In this document: positions 20,436 through 30,758 of the stretch, piece by piece
Numbering within the stretch: position 1 is the first letter of the stretch
How the letters are laid out: each line of letters opens with the position of its first letter
Source: Deinococcus aerophilus
Lineage (GTDB): Bacteria > Deinococcota > Deinococci > Deinococcales > Deinococcaceae
Length of the DNA: 64,000 bases
Direction of reading: 5' to 3'
NCBI RefSeq assembly: GCF_014647075.1
Contig: NZ_BMOM01000001.1
Coordinates: 186,001 to 250,000, forward strand
Translations under genes and position numbers: made by a program
Notes under the pieces: generated by a model
What the model saw: only the letters and a program-made list of their open reading frames with translations
Databases searched by the model: none
What the model was told of the DNA's origin: nothing

Positions 20436-21593
20436 TTACCGGACTTTCTGCAGGAAAGCCTGGGCGTTCAGCAGACCGTTGCCCAGGACGTCGCCGTCGC
20501 TCTTGCCCTGGGTCAGCGCGCTGTTGGCCGCGTTGATGTTGGTGGCGGTCGCACCCAGCTGAAGGGCAAGTTGACCCACGTAGCTCTGCTTGTACGGCTC
20601 GCCGAGCGCCAGGGCCAGGGCGCCGCTCAGGACCGGGGTGGCAAACGAGGTGCCGCTTACCAGGGCGTAGTCGCCGCCAGGAATGGCCGAGGCGAGGGCG
20701 ACTCCCGGCGCCGTGAGCTCCAGGGCATTGCCGTAGTTGGACCAGCTGGCCAGGGTCGCGTCGCTGTTCACGGCCCCGGCATTGATGGCGTACTGGCCGA
20801 GCGTGTTTTTCTTGGTGCTGTTGCGGGCCGGGAAGGCGACCTTGTCGTCTCCTGCATTGCCCGCTGCGAGCGTCACATACACCCCGCGGTCGGCGGCGCG
20901 CGCAATCGCCTTGGTCAGATCGTTGTCCTTGTCGGAGGTGGCCGAGACGTTGATGATCTGGGCACCGTGCTCGACGGCCCAGTCAATGCCGGCGGCCAGG
21001 CTGGCCACGGTTCCTTCTCCGTCGGCATTCAGCGCGCGCACCGGCATGATCCTGGCTTCCGGAGCCACCTGCACGATCAGGCCGGCCACGGCCGTACCGT
21101 GTCCGTACAGGCCGCTGGTGGCGGTGGGTTCATCGCTGGGGTTGGTGTCCTGGGACAGAGCGTCGTACCACGTGGCCGGATCGGTCAGGTGACCGGTCAG
21201 TGCGGGATGGTTCAGGTCTACGCCCGTATCCACCACGGCCACGACAACGTTCCGGCCCAGGTTGGGGGCCAGGGCCTGGGCTTCGGTCAGGCGGATGAGG
21301 TTCCACGCGGCCGCGTTCTCGCTGAACGTATTCGGGGTGCCGCCGGGCGCGGTGCTGGTATTCAGACCAGTGGCCCACGCGCCGATCCGGCCAGTGGCCC
21401 ACGCGCCGATGCGGCCGTCTGCCCACGCCCCAATCCGGCCGCTGGCCTCCGCCAGTTTCATGCTGCTGTCATTGCCCAGCGCCTGCAGGCTGGCACCGCT
21501 TCCCTGCGCTTCCGGAGCGCTGAGCGGCGCAGTGCCGCAGGAGGCGAGAAGAGCTGCGGTCATCAGGGGAAGAAGAAGGGCTGGGTGCTTCAT
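20436..21593 (-). CDS. Subtilisin-like (S8) protease lipoprotein with GRIGAWA repeats
   Basis: 385 residues from the ATG at 21591-21593 (AGGAG 6 bases upstream). The signal peptide ends in a lipobox, LLASC, so Cys19 would be lipidated and the enzyme tethered outside the membrane. The S8 triad is intact: Asp in VVDTGVDLNHPA (about 108), His in GHGTAVAG (about 151) and Ser in SGTSFATPVLSG (about 317). Between lipobox and protease lie three tandem 8-residue repeats GRIGAWA(T/D) at 52-75. The catalytic domain reaches the C-terminus without accessory domains. Likely an extracytoplasmic housekeeping or nutrient protease. Confidence 0.92.
   Translation of the reverse strand: MKHPALLLPLMTAALLASCGTAPLSAPEAQGSGASLQALGNDSSMKLAEASGRIGAWADGRIGAWATGRIGAWATGLNTSTAPGGTPNTFSENAAAWNLIRLTEAQALAPNLGRNVVVAVVDTGVDLNHPALTGHLTDPATWYDALSQDTNPSDEPTATSGLYGHGTAVAGLIVQVAPEARIMPVRALNADGEGTVASLAAGIDWAVEHGAQIINVSATSDKDNDLTKAIARAADRGVYVTLAAGNAGDDKVAFPARNSTKKNTLGQYAINAGAVNSDATLASWSNYGNALELTAPGVALASAIPGGDYALVSGTSFATPVLSGALALALGEPYKQSYVGQLALQLGATATNINAANSALTQGKSDGDVLGNGLLNAQAFLQKVR
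21366..21440 (-). repeat. 24-bp tandem repeat coding GRIGAWA units
   Basis: Three in-frame copies of a 24-bp unit within the subtilase gene, differing at a few third positions. The unit length is a multiple of three, so copy-number change would keep the frame. Confidence 0.8.
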
Positions 21594-22168
21594 GGTGGGC
21601 TCCTGGCAATGGTTTCGGCGAAAGGCGGGGGCGTTTGCGGCACCGCGGCACGGACCCGGAGCACAGAAACGTTCCCGGGGAGGCACGGCTTTGTTGAGAT
21701 ACATTAAATATAACTGAAAACTTACAGGACGTGTCCATACCTGTTCCTGAGACAGAAACAGCCCTGCCGTCCAGAGGATTTGAGAAGGCAAGGGAAGGGG
21801 TCAGCCGGGCGCTCCTAGCCCTGAGGACAGGGAAACCGTGCTGTGCAGCACGGCTTCGACCTCCACAGGGGTTCGACGGCCTCAGCACAGGAGATTTGGT
21901 TTCTCTGCCTACTCAGTGGCCTGTCTGGGGTCCGGTCAGGGCCAGCGGGGGTAAAGAAAATGCAGGAAGAACGTGAGTCCTTACATTAAGACCGAATGAA
22001 ATAATTAGGGCCTTCCCCGGGGCTGGCCGGGTCAGTGGAGGCGCAGCCCGCGGCACGGGAGAGCCAGTCAGATGTATCAGGTTCCGGAAAGGTCACCGGA
22101 ACACCGGGAAGCGTGCGGGTCCGGTCTGAACAATCCGGCGGGTTCGGGTCCAGGAGCAGAGGACCGTT
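21594..22168. other. 575-bp intergenic region
   Basis: An AT-rich block at about 21695-21730 holds probable minus-strand promoter elements for the subtilase (TGGACA and TTATAT, 18 bp apart). Further on are two perfect small hairpins (CCCTG/CAGGG near 21820-21833 and CCGTGCTG/CAGCACGG at 21836-21853) and a second AT-rich patch near 21978-22008. A short plus-strand frame at 21731-21976 lacks a ribosome site and resembles nothing; I do not call it a gene. The rest is unexplained. Confidence 0.45.
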
Positions 22169-25100
22169 TCAGAACGCGACGCAGTTGCGGGTGCGCTTGG
22201 CTTCGTACAGTTTTGCGTCTGCCAGCGAGACCAGCCGTTCAAAATCAGGCAGGCCCTCGTTGGTCGCGACCCCCAGCGAGAGGGTCACCGAGAGGCCGGG
22301 CGCGACCGCCGCCCAGTCCGCGTGCGCGACGGCCGCGCACAGTCGCTGGGCCACCACGATCGCCTGGATCAGGGTGGTGTTCGGCAATACCACGATGAAT
22401 TCCTCGCCGCCGTAGCGGCCCGGCACGTCCGAGGAGCGGCAGAGGCTCCGCAGCAGGGCGCCCAGACGACGCAGCACCTCATCCCCGACCGGGTGGGAGA
22501 ACAGGTCATTGACCCGTTTGAAGTGGTCCACGTCCAGCATGATCAGGGACATGACGCGCTCCTCGGCGCGGTGCTGCTTGAACTCGCGTGCCAGGGTCTC
22601 CTCGATGTGGTGCCGGTTGAAGATTCCACACAGGCTGTCCTCGCGCAGCTGGCGCTCCATCAGCACCGACTGTTCCTGCAGGGCTGCCACCAGCGCGCTC
22701 TTTTCCCGGTTGGCCTGTTCCAGCGCCACGTTGGCGCTTGCCAGTTCGACCGAGCGCAGCTTGTACAGCTTCGTCTCGGATTCGGCCCAGTCCACCTCAT
22801 GCTGCAGCAGCGCGTGGCTTTTCAGAGCCAGCTCCTCTTCCAGCAGCCGACGCTGCGCCGCCTGTCCCCTTTCCAGATGATCCATGGCACGTTCCATGTC
22901 GCCGCGGCGCTTGTACAGCAGCGTCAGCTTGTGGTGGGCCAGCACGGCCAGCTCTGTCCAGTCGGAACGCTCGCTGTCGGCCAACACCTGGAGGTACACG
23001 TTGCAGGCATCCGGAACGCCGCCGCGGGTTTCCAGATTGGACGCAGAATACAGCCGGGTCCAGGCCAGAGGCTCGGGCAGGTTCACAAGTGGGGACTGAA
23101 GCAGGGTCAGCGCCTGCCTGTGCAGCGCGGCAGCCTGTTCGGGGTGGTCCTGTGCATCGAGCGCCCGGGCGACCACCGAGAGGGCCAGCGCGTGATGCAC
23201 TGTGTCGCCGGCCGCGCTGCTGGTCTGGGCCGCCCGCTCTCCGTGGGTCCGGGCCTGTGCAAATTGACCCAGTTCCTGATGGGCGTCGGCCATGCGGTAC
23301 AGGCAGGCGCCCTGGCCGGAGGTGTTGCCGGTCTTCTCGAGGACGGCGAGGGCCTGTCCGTAGTATGCGAGGGCCGCGGTCCGGTCCTTCATGCATGAGG
23401 CCGCCACCGCGCCCAGATCCATCAGGGCGCCGGCCTCGCCGGGCAGGTCGCTCAGTTGCCTGGAGAGTTCCGCGGCTTCCAGCAGGCATTCGGTGGCCCG
23501 TTCCGTGTGGTAAAGGCGGCTGTAGACGTTGCCCAGCAGGTGCCTGCAGTCGCGTTCCAGCGTCAGGTCCCCGCTGTCCTGCGCGGTGGCCACGGCCTGG
23601 GTCAGCCGGGTCAGGCCAGACTTGAACTCGGAGGCGGAGATGTCGTGGAAGCCCAGGGTGTACAGGGCGTGGGCCAGGCCCTGCGGGTGGTCGTGCTGTT
23701 CCGAGATCAGCTGGGCCTCGCGCGCCTTCTGCAGGCTTTCAGCCGGGGTGGTATGCCGCAGCTGCCAGGCGGCCGCATTCAGGGCGTTCACGTGCTGAAT
23801 CACATGCACCGGAAGGGTGGGGGGTGCGAGTGAAAGGTCCGAAGGGGTAGGGCGCCCCGAAAGCGCCGGATCGTGTGGGTCTCCACCCGCCGGGGCCTCG
23901 GCGTGAAAGGAGCCGGCGATCATGCCGAGGAACACCTCGATCAGGTAGGGGTCGAAGTGTCTGCCCGATTGCGCGGCCATTTCCCGCCACGCCTCCTCCC
24001 GCGACCACGCCGCCTTGTAGGAGCGTTCGGTCGTCAGGGCGTCCCACACGTCCACAATGGCCACGATTCTGCCGGTCAGGGGAATGCGGTCTCCCTGCAG
24101 ACCCTGGGGATAGCCGCTGCCGTCCCAGCGTTCATGATGTGTCAGCGCGATTTCCTCGGCCATGCGCGTCAGGTCCGACTGACCGCCTTCGAGCACGCGC
24201 GCTCCGATGGTCGTGTGGTGCTTCATGATCGTGAATTCCTCGGCCGTCAGCTTGCCCGTCTTGAGCAAAATGACGTCGGGAACGCCGATCTTGCCGATGT
24301 CGTGCAGCCGTGCGGCGAGCCGGATCAGTTCCACCTCGGCCGGGGGCAGCCCGATGGCCTGGGCCAGGGCAGCCGCCAGCTGAGAGACGCGCTGGGTGTG
24401 GCTGCCGGTCTTGTCGTCGCGGTACTCGCCCACCAGGCCCAGACGCGTGATGATCTCGCGCTGGGCCTGTTCGAGGTCGGCCGTCCGCTTCTGCACCTGC
24501 TGTTCGGCCTCGCTGCGGGCCTGCTGCGAGGTCTGGTTCATCAGGCGGTAGGTTTCGGCCTGGTGCTTGGCGCGTTCCACTTCCAGCTGGGCCGTCAGGT
24601 TCTGGAAGGCATCGTGCCGGTCCTGATCGTGCAGGGACCGTTCCAGGTTCAGGGCCTCCCTGAACTGCCGGGCCGCCTGTTCGAAGTGTCCCAGGCGCTG
24701 CAGCACCTCGCCCAGGTGTTCATGAATCTCCAGCGCGGCGCGGTCGCTGCCGCTTTGCCGCGCACAGGTCAGGGCCCGCTCAAAGTGGGCCGCCGCCTGC
24801 TCGAGCTGGCCGTCCTCGGCCTGCAGGCGGGCCAAGTGGACCAGTGTGTTCTGTTCGCTGGGCAGCGCACCCAGTTCCCTGGAGAGGCTCAGTGCCTGCC
24901 CGAATGTCTCCAGGGCCAGGGTCCGCTGGCCCAGCCCAACATACACCTGCCCCAAGTTGTCCAGGATCTCTGCCTCGTTGTACCGGCGCCCACTCGTCTG
25001 GGCCAGCCGCAGGGCCTGCAGCAGCAGCTGCAGCGCCTCGCGGTGCTCCCCACGGTCGCGGGCGACTAGGCCCATGCCCGTCAGCCCGGCGATCTCGTTG

Positions 25101-25846
25101 GCGGTGTGGCCGGCCCGCTGCGCGGCGGCCATGCCCTGCTCGAAGGCCCCGGCCGCCTGGGCGTATTCGTGCCGGATCTGGTGGATGTTGCCGATGTTGA
25201 TCAGACACGCGCTTTCCAGGCTGTGCAGCGGCTCCGGACAGTGGGTGATGTACTCAAAGCAACGGGCCAGATGCTCCAGGGCCTGATGCAGGTCTCCCAA
25301 CTCAATGTGAATCAGCCCCAGGTTGTTCAGGCACTTGGCATAGCCGGCGTGGTCCCGGAGCTCCTCACGGACCCCGGCCTCTTCCAGAATGACGGCGCTG
25401 GCCTCGCGGTACTGGCCCTGCAGGAACAGGGCCATGCCCTGCAGGTTGAAGGCACGGGCAAGGTCTGCCGTTCGCTGATCGGGGAGCAGTTGCCTGATCT
25501 TGTGGGCCAGCTCCGACACCCGGTCGTAGTGCTCGCACACGACCTCGGCCTCGGTCTGTTGCAGCAGGGCGGTGACCTGCCCTGGTCCGTCGCCGGCCTC
25601 GGCCATCAAGGCGGCGGCGCGCTGGGCGTGCAGGGCCGCCGGCTCTCCCTCTTCCAGTTCCAACAGGCCCTGGCTCCACAGGAGTTCTGCCTCGCCCTGC
25701 AACGGGAGAGGCCAGGCAGCCAGCTCTGCGGACACCGTTTCCAGCACCTGCACGGCGGCCCTGGGATCGGTTTCCAGAAGTGCCCGTGCCCTGTCCAGCA
25801 CGGCCCGACCGGTGCCCACATTCAGATTCAGCGCGGCATGGTTCAA
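22169..25846 (-). CDS. Fused TPR / HD-GYP / TPR / GGDEF cyclic-di-GMP enzyme
   Basis: A single 1225-residue frame. N-terminal TPRs cover about 50-410, then a coiled coil (415-465). An HD-GYP phosphodiesterase domain follows (about 470-645), with HD at 515-516 in LHDIGKIG, HHERWDGSGYP at 570-580 and DVWDALT at 599-604. A Pro-rich linker (650-680) leads to a second TPR block (about 690-1010), a coiled coil, and a GGDEF domain (about 1065-1225) with active GGEEF at 1146-1150 and an intact inhibitory RSSD at 1137-1140. It could therefore both make and degrade cyclic-di-GMP. No membrane segment. The start is TTG, with AAGGGCG a few bases before; it is the least certain part. Confidence 0.88.
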   Translation of the reverse strand: MNHAALNLNVGTGRAVLDRARALLETDPRAAVQVLETVSAELAAWPLPLQGEAELLWSQGLLELEEGEPAALHAQRAAALMAEAGDGPGQVTALLQQTEAEVVCEHYDRVSELAHKIRQLLPDQRTADLARAFNLQGMALFLQGQYREASAVILEEAGVREELRDHAGYAKCLNNLGLIHIELGDLHQALEHLARCFEYITHCPEPLHSLESACLINIGNIHQIRHEYAQAAGAFEQGMAAAQRAGHTANEIAGLTGMGLVARDRGEHREALQLLLQALRLAQTSGRRYNEAEILDNLGQVYVGLGQRTLALETFGQALSLSRELGALPSEQNTLVHLARLQAEDGQLEQAAAHFERALTCARQSGSDRAALEIHEHLGEVLQRLGHFEQAARQFREALNLERSLHDQDRHDAFQNLTAQLEVERAKHQAETYRLMNQTSQQARSEAEQQVQKRTADLEQAQREIITRLGLVGEYRDDKTGSHTQRVSQLAAALAQAIGLPPAEVELIRLAARLHDIGKIGVPDVILLKTGKLTAEEFTIMKHHTTIGARVLEGGQSDLTRMAEEIALTHHERWDGSGYPQGLQGDRIPLTGRIVAIVDVWDALTTERSYKAAWSREEAWREMAAQSGRHFDPYLIEVFLGMIAGSFHAEAPAGGDPHDPALSGRPTPSDLSLAPPTLPVHVIQHVNALNAAAWQLRHTTPAESLQKAREAQLISEQHDHPQGLAHALYTLGFHDISASEFKSGLTRLTQAVATAQDSGDLTLERDCRHLLGNVYSRLYHTERATECLLEAAELSRQLSDLPGEAGALMDLGAVAASCMKDRTAALAYYGQALAVLEKTGNTSGQGACLYRMADAHQELGQFAQARTHGERAAQTSSAAGDTVHHALALSVVARALDAQDHPEQAAALHRQALTLLQSPLVNLPEPLAWTRLYSASNLETRGGVPDACNVYLQVLADSERSDWTELAVLAHHKLTLLYKRRGDMERAMDHLERGQAAQRRLLEEELALKSHALLQHEVDWAESETKLYKLRSVELASANVALEQANREKSALVAALQEQSVLMERQLREDSLCGIFNRHHIEETLAREFKQHRAEERVMSLIMLDVDHFKRVNDLFSHPVGDEVLRRLGALLRSLCRSSDVPGRYGGEEFIVVLPNTTLIQAIVVAQRLCAAVAHADWAAVAPGLSVTLSLGVATNEGLPDFERLVSLADAKLYEAKRTRNCVAF

Positions 25847-25966
25847 GAAACGCCCTTGGGTGGAAAAAGGAGGGTGAAGAGGAGAGGGGAAACACAGCGA
25901 AGGGGCCGAACAGTCCGGGGACCGCTGCCTCCATTATTGAGAATGGGTCTTACAGAAACCCCACCT

Positions 25967-26000
25967 GGGGTCGTGCCTGGACCGGGGTCGTGCCTGGACC
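25967..26000. repeat. 17-bp tandem duplication followed by G9 tract
   Basis: GGGGTCGTGCCTGGACC occurs twice with no gap, then a run of nine G. Typical slippage-prone sequence; may vary between strains. Confidence 0.8.
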
Positions 26001-26046
26001 GGGGGGGGGCGGCCGTAGCTTAGCCTGTGGCCCCGTACAGGAACCA

Positions 26047-26081
26047 TAAAAAAGCCGGAGCATGGTGCTCCGGCCTCTTTT
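26047..26081. terminator. groEL terminator, bidirectional form
   Basis: 9-bp stem GCCGGAGCA/TGCTCCGGC with TGG loop, flanked by A6 on one side and T5 on the other, so it has T-tracts in both directions. Confidence 0.85.
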
Positions 26082-26161
26082 TCCTGCTCCTGATGGTCCC
26101 GGCGTCGGGGATGGCCCTTTCGCCGGGGTGTTCCATCTGTCGCCGGATGAACTGCTGGGGT

Positions 26162-27829
<1,668 letters not shown>

Positions 27830-27878
27830 CTAAAAGTTTGAGAGGTGGAAGGTCAGAGCTGAACGGACGTGCCTGTCC

Positions 27879-28166
27879 TTACTCGACGATGGCGAGAATG
27901 TCGCGCTCGGCGAGGATGGAGTAGTTCTTGCCGTCCAGGGTGACTTCGGTGCCGCCGTACTTGGCAAAGTACACGGTGTCGCCTTCCTTGACGTCCAGCG
28001 CCACGCGGGTGCCGTTGTCCAGCATCTTGCCGCTGCCCACGGCGATGACCTTGCCGCGCTGGCTCTTTTCCTTGGCCGAATCGGGGACGTACAGGCCGCC
28101 CGCGGTCTTCTGCTCGGCTTCCTCGACGATTTCTACCAGGACACGATCACCTAAAGGTTTAAGCAT
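27879..28166 (-). CDS. groES: Co-chaperonin GroES (10 kDa)
   Basis: 95 residues; heptameric lid of Gro[26 protein letters not shown] begins the fold with the mobile loop (about 16-30), followed by the conserved GKVIAVGSG and the [10 protein letters not shown] strand. AGGAGG 7 bases before the ATG. First gene of the groESL operon. Confidence 0.98.
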   Translation of the reverse strand: MLKPLGDRVLVEIVEEAEQKTAGGLYVPDSAKEKSQRGKVIAVGSGKMLDNGTRVALDVKEGDTVYFAKYGGTEVTLDGKNYSILAERDILAIVE

Positions 28167-28245
28167 GGATATTCCTCCTGTGGAGTGAGATGTGGGGCCA
28201 CAACCGCGCCGACAATGGCGGCGGGTTTTTGCCGTTCCGCACGCA

Positions 28246-28275
28246 AGCCTAGTCGCCTCTGGGCAATAATGTCAA
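28246..28275 (-). promoter_or_regulatory. groESL promoter
   Basis: On the minus strand TTGACA (28270-28275), 18-bp spacer, TAGGCT (28246-28251). A vegetative-type promoter, giving a leader of about 75 bases before groES. Confidence 0.8.
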
Positions 28276-28293
28276 GCGCCGGAGTCTGACAAT

Positions 28294-28312
28294 TTGAGCG
28301 TGGTGCGCTCAA
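28294..28312. promoter_or_regulatory. HAIR-like HspR operator upstream of groESL
   Basis: TTGAG-N9-CTCAA, matching the core spacing of the HAIR element (CTTGAGT-N7-ACTCAAG) bound by HspR; arms extend to TTGAGCG/CGCTCAA. A third half-site CGCTCAA follows at about 28325-28331, making a larger inverted repeat with the first. No CIRCE element is present. It lies between groESL and the divergent GGDEF-RHH gene. Confidence 0.6.
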
Positions 28313-28360
28313 GGTGCGCCAGCACGCTCAAATAACATGTAGCGGTCTTGGGCTATAGGC

Positions 28361-28389
28361 TTGACGTATATACGCCGTGCGGGTATACC
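28361..28389 (+). promoter_or_regulatory. Promoter of the GGDEF-RHH operon
   Basis: TTGACG (28361-28366), 17-bp spacer, TATACC (28384-28389). The ATG with its AGGAGG site lies about 36 bases downstream of the -10. Confidence 0.7.
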
Positions 28390-28424
28390 TGAGTGGAATC
28401 CAGCTCAAAACAGGAGGAAGCCTC

Positions 28425-29030
28425 ATGGCCCGTCCCGATATTCTGTCGCGCAATCCGTTTGAGGACGCCTTTGCCCGGCTGGGTCCCACTCCGCTCACGC
28501 TGGCGGTGCTGGACCTTGACCACTTCAAGACCCTGAACGACACCCTGGGCCACACCGAGGGCGACCGGGCGCTGCGGGCGGTCGAACGCCTGCTCTCGGG
28601 CAGCCTGCCGTCGGGCAGCATCATCGGGCGGATCGGGGGCGACGAGTACGCCGTGATTCTGCCGGAAAGTGCCGCCGAGACCGCGCTGATCCTGTTCGAC
28701 GAGGTGATCCGCCACTTTCATATCCACCGCGATCCCCACTGGCCGCGCACCCTGGGCCTCAGCGTGGGACTGGCCTCGCGTCCGGCGCACGCCAGCGCCT
28801 ATGACGAGCTGTACCGCGCCGCCGACGAGGCCCTGCTGCGGGCCAAACGCGAGGGCCGGGGCCGGGCGTGCATCTACGTGGAATCCAAGATGGTCCTGAA
28901 GTCCAACTACTACCCCAAGAGCCAGCTTGAACGCCTGAGCAAACTCTCGGGAGCGCTGGGCCGCACCGAGGCGAGCCTGCTGCGCGAGGCGCTCGACGAC
29001 CTGATCGAGCGCCACCGGGATGAGCTGTGA
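28425..29030 (+). CDS. GGDEF domain fused to a C-terminal ribbon-helix-helix-like domain
   Basis: 201 residues, soluble. A GGDEF domain fills about 5-152, with [17 protein letters not shown] (27-43) and an intact GGDEY at 71-75; no inhibitory RxxD is present. After a short joint, residues 156-199 read as a strand followed by [24 protein letters not shown], the pattern of a CopG/ribbon-helix-helix DNA-binding fold (strand, helix, turn with Gly-Arg, helix). This suggests a transcription factor that makes or senses cyclic-di-GMP; the fold call rests on pattern only. AGGAGG precedes the ATG. Its stop overlaps the next gene's GTG by four bases, so it heads a coupled operon divergent from groESL. 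Confidence 0.8.
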   Translation: MARPDILSRNPFEDAFARLGPTPLTLAVLDLDHFKTLNDTLGHTEGDRALRAVERLLSGSLPSGSIIGRIGGDEYAVILPESAAETALILFDEVIRHFHIHRDPHWPRTLGLSVGLASRPAHASAYDELYRAADEALLRAKREGRGRACIYVESKMVLKSNYYPKSQLERLSKLSGALGRTEASLLREALDDLIERHRDEL

Positions 29031-29665
29031 GCGGAATCACGGCCACCCTGTCGCCCGGCTGGCACGCGGCCCTTTCGGAGGCGTGGGAGGCGTACCTGCG
29101 CGGCTCGTACCCGATCGGGGCGTGTGTGGTGGACGCAGACGGGACCGTGATCGCGCGGGGGCGCAACCGGCTGGGCGAGCCCCGCCGTGTGGAGGGCGGC
29201 TTTATCGCCGGGCACGATCTGGCGCATGCGGAGATCAATGCGCTGCTGAATCTGGCGTCCACACCGCGCCCGGAGAGTTACGGCTGGACGGTGCTGACCA
29301 CCGTGGAACCCTGCCCGCAGTGCGCCGGGGCCATCGCCATGAGCGGCGTGCGCGCCGTGGCCTACGCCGCCCCCGATCCCTGGGGTGGCTGCACGCGCCT
29401 GCTGACCGACGATCCGTACGTATCCGGCAAGCGGATTCAGGTGGGCCGTGCGCCGCAGGACGTTCAGCGGCTGGCGCTGCGGCTCAAGGCCCATGCGCTG
29501 TGGGAAGAGGAACGTCCGGCCGGAGAACGCCATGTCCTGAACCGTTTTGCGGCCCATCATCCCGAGGACGTGGCTTATGCGGAGCAGCTGTACCGCTCCG
29601 GCGTTCTTCTTGCCTTGCGTGAGCGTGGGGCCAGCCTGGAAGAAGCGCTGGCGGTGCTGGCATGA
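29027..29665 (+). CDS. Cytidine/deoxycytidylate deaminase-fold protein
   Basis: Zinc-dependent deaminase fold. The catalytic His and Glu are in HAEINAL (about 67-73) and the two zinc cysteines in EPCPQCAGA (about 93-101). This resembles nucleoside, guanine and tRNA-adenosine deaminases. At 212 residues it has about 80 extra C-terminal residues of mostly helical sequence not needed for catalysis. Substrate not deducible. GTG start overlaps the GGDEF-RHH stop (GTGA), and its own stop overlaps the NUDIX ATG (ATGA), so expression is translationally coupled. Confidence 0.88.
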   Translation: MSGITATLSPGWHAALSEAWEAYLRGSYPIGACVVDADGTVIARGRNRLGEPRRVEGGFIAGHDLAHAEINALLNLASTPRPESYGWTVLTTVEPCPQCAGAIAMSGVRAVAYAAPDPWGGCTRLLTDDPYVSGKRIQVGRAPQDVQRLALRLKAHALWEEERPAGERHVLNRFAAHHPEDVAYAEQLYRSGVLLALRERGASLEEALAVLA

Positions 29666-30138
29666 CCGCCCAGTCCTTCCTCAATCTCTCGCCGGGTGAA
29701 GAACGAACAGGCCGCGCCTGCGCGTGGATTGAACACGAGGGCCGGGTGTTGATGTCCGCGCGGGATGCATGGGGATGGACGCTGCCGGGCGGAGGCGTCC
29801 ACCCCGGCGAAACACCCCAACAGGCGGCGATACGCGAAGCCTGGGAGGAATGCGGCGCACACGGTGAGGTGGTGGGCGAGGCCGTCCGGCTCTCCGAGGG
29901 CGCGGATTGTTACCCGGTGCGTCTGCTGGGCCTGGACGCCAGCCCGGAAGGGCGGCCGGTGCGGTGGGTCAGGCCAGAGTCGCTGTGGTGGGCGTGTGAT
30001 CCCCAGCTGTGTCAGGTGCTGGAGGCGAGGGGCCGGAGTGTTCCACCGCCTGCCCTCCGAACCGTGGTTCAGCTGCTCAGGCGGATCATTTTTCGGATTC
30101 AGGCCGTGGTCAGGCGTGTCTCAGGGGTGACCGCGTGA
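29662..30138 (+). CDS. NUDIX hydrolase
   Basis: Hydrolyses a nucleoside diphosphate linked to another group. The NUDIX box is complete, [22 protein letters not shown] (about 44-65; G-x5-E-x7-REAWEECG). 158 residues, single domain with a basic C-terminal helix (about 130-155, [13 protein letters not shown]). Coupled to the deaminase gene upstream and, through GTGA, to the phosphatase gene downstream. Confidence 0.92.
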   Translation: MTAQSFLNLSPGEERTGRACAWIEHEGRVLMSARDAWGWTLPGGGVHPGETPQQAAIREAWEECGAHGEVVGEAVRLSEGADCYPVRLLGLDASPEGRPVRWVRPESLWWACDPQLCQVLEARGRSVPPPALRTVVQLLRRIIFRIQAVVRRVSGVTA

Positions 30139-30737
30139 ACACCCTCCACCTGACCCTGCTGCGCCACGGACGCAGCCGTGCCGACGACGAGGACGTTCAC
30201 GAGGGCCGCTACGACTCGCCGCTGAGCGGGGTGGGCCGCGCTCAGGCCGGGGCGCTGGCCGAATACTGGGGCGCCCATCCGCCCGACTTCGACCGGGCGT
30301 ACTGCTCCACGCTGGCCCGCGCGCACGAAACGGCCCGCATCGTCACGGATGCGCTGGGCCTCTCGCTGACCCCCACCGACCTGCTGCGCGAATGGGACAA
30401 CGGCCCACTGGCGGGCATGAACCGTGCCGAGGCGCTGAAGAACTATCCCATCCCCACCTTCCGCCACGACCTCGACGCCTTTACCCCCGAGGGAGGAGAG
30501 AGCCAGGCCGCGATCCGCGCCCGCGCCCTGCTGGCCCTGGAACTTATCTGGCAGGGTGGAGGAGAGCGCGTGCTGGCCGTGACGCACGGCGGCTTCGGCA
30601 ATTCCCTGCTGCGGGAAGTGCTGGGCAGCAGCCGGGCCTGGGTTCCTTTTGGCGATACTGCGTTTGCCACCGTTCGCCTGAGCCGCGACAGCCACACGGC
30701 GTATCTGACCGGCGTGAACCTCGCGCCCCACCTGTGA
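30135..30737 (+). CDS. Histidine phosphatase family protein
   Basis: Phosphoglycerate-mutase-like phosphatase. LLRHGRS at about residues 8-14 carries the phospho-accepting His; a second catalytic His is in AVTHGG (about 152-157), and Glu in [12 protein letters not shown]. 200 residues. The GTG at 30135 is chosen since it overlaps the NUDIX stop as GTGA, in the same way as the two preceding genes. Last gene of the four-gene operon. Substrate unknown; nucleotide or sugar phosphates are plausible. Confidence 0.88.
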   Translation: MNTLHLTLLRHGRSRADDEDVHEGRYDSPLSGVGRAQAGALAEYWGAHPPDFDRAYCSTLARAHETARIVTDALGLSLTPTDLLREWDNGPLAGMNRAEALKNYPIPTFRHDLDAFTPEGGESQAAIRARALLALELIWQGGGERVLAVTHGGFGNSLLREVLGSSRAWVPFGDTAFATVRLSRDSHTAYLTGVNLAPHL

Positions 30738-30758
30738 CCCTGCCTTTACAGTGACCGC

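Larger units (their letters stand above)
25847..26161. other. 315-bp region with tandem repeat, G-run and terminator
   Basis: Contains a 17-bp sequence repeated directly (25967-25983 and 25984-26000) followed by nine G (26001-26009), and the groEL terminator at 26047-26081. A possible minus-strand promoter for the TPR/HD-GYP/GGDEF gene lies near 25930-25955 (AATAAT-like -10), weakly supported. Another GC-rich stretch between the terminator and the groEL stop shows nothing. Confidence 0.5.

Noticed and set aside
21731..21976. 81-codon plus-strand gene in the 575-bp gap
   Set aside because: No ribosome site or -10 box at the start codon distance, unusual composition, and it spans two hairpins.
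28167..28424. CIRCE (HrcA) operator upstream of groESL
   Set aside because: No TTAGCACTC-N9-GAGTGCTAA is present; the inverted repeat fits the HAIR pattern instead.
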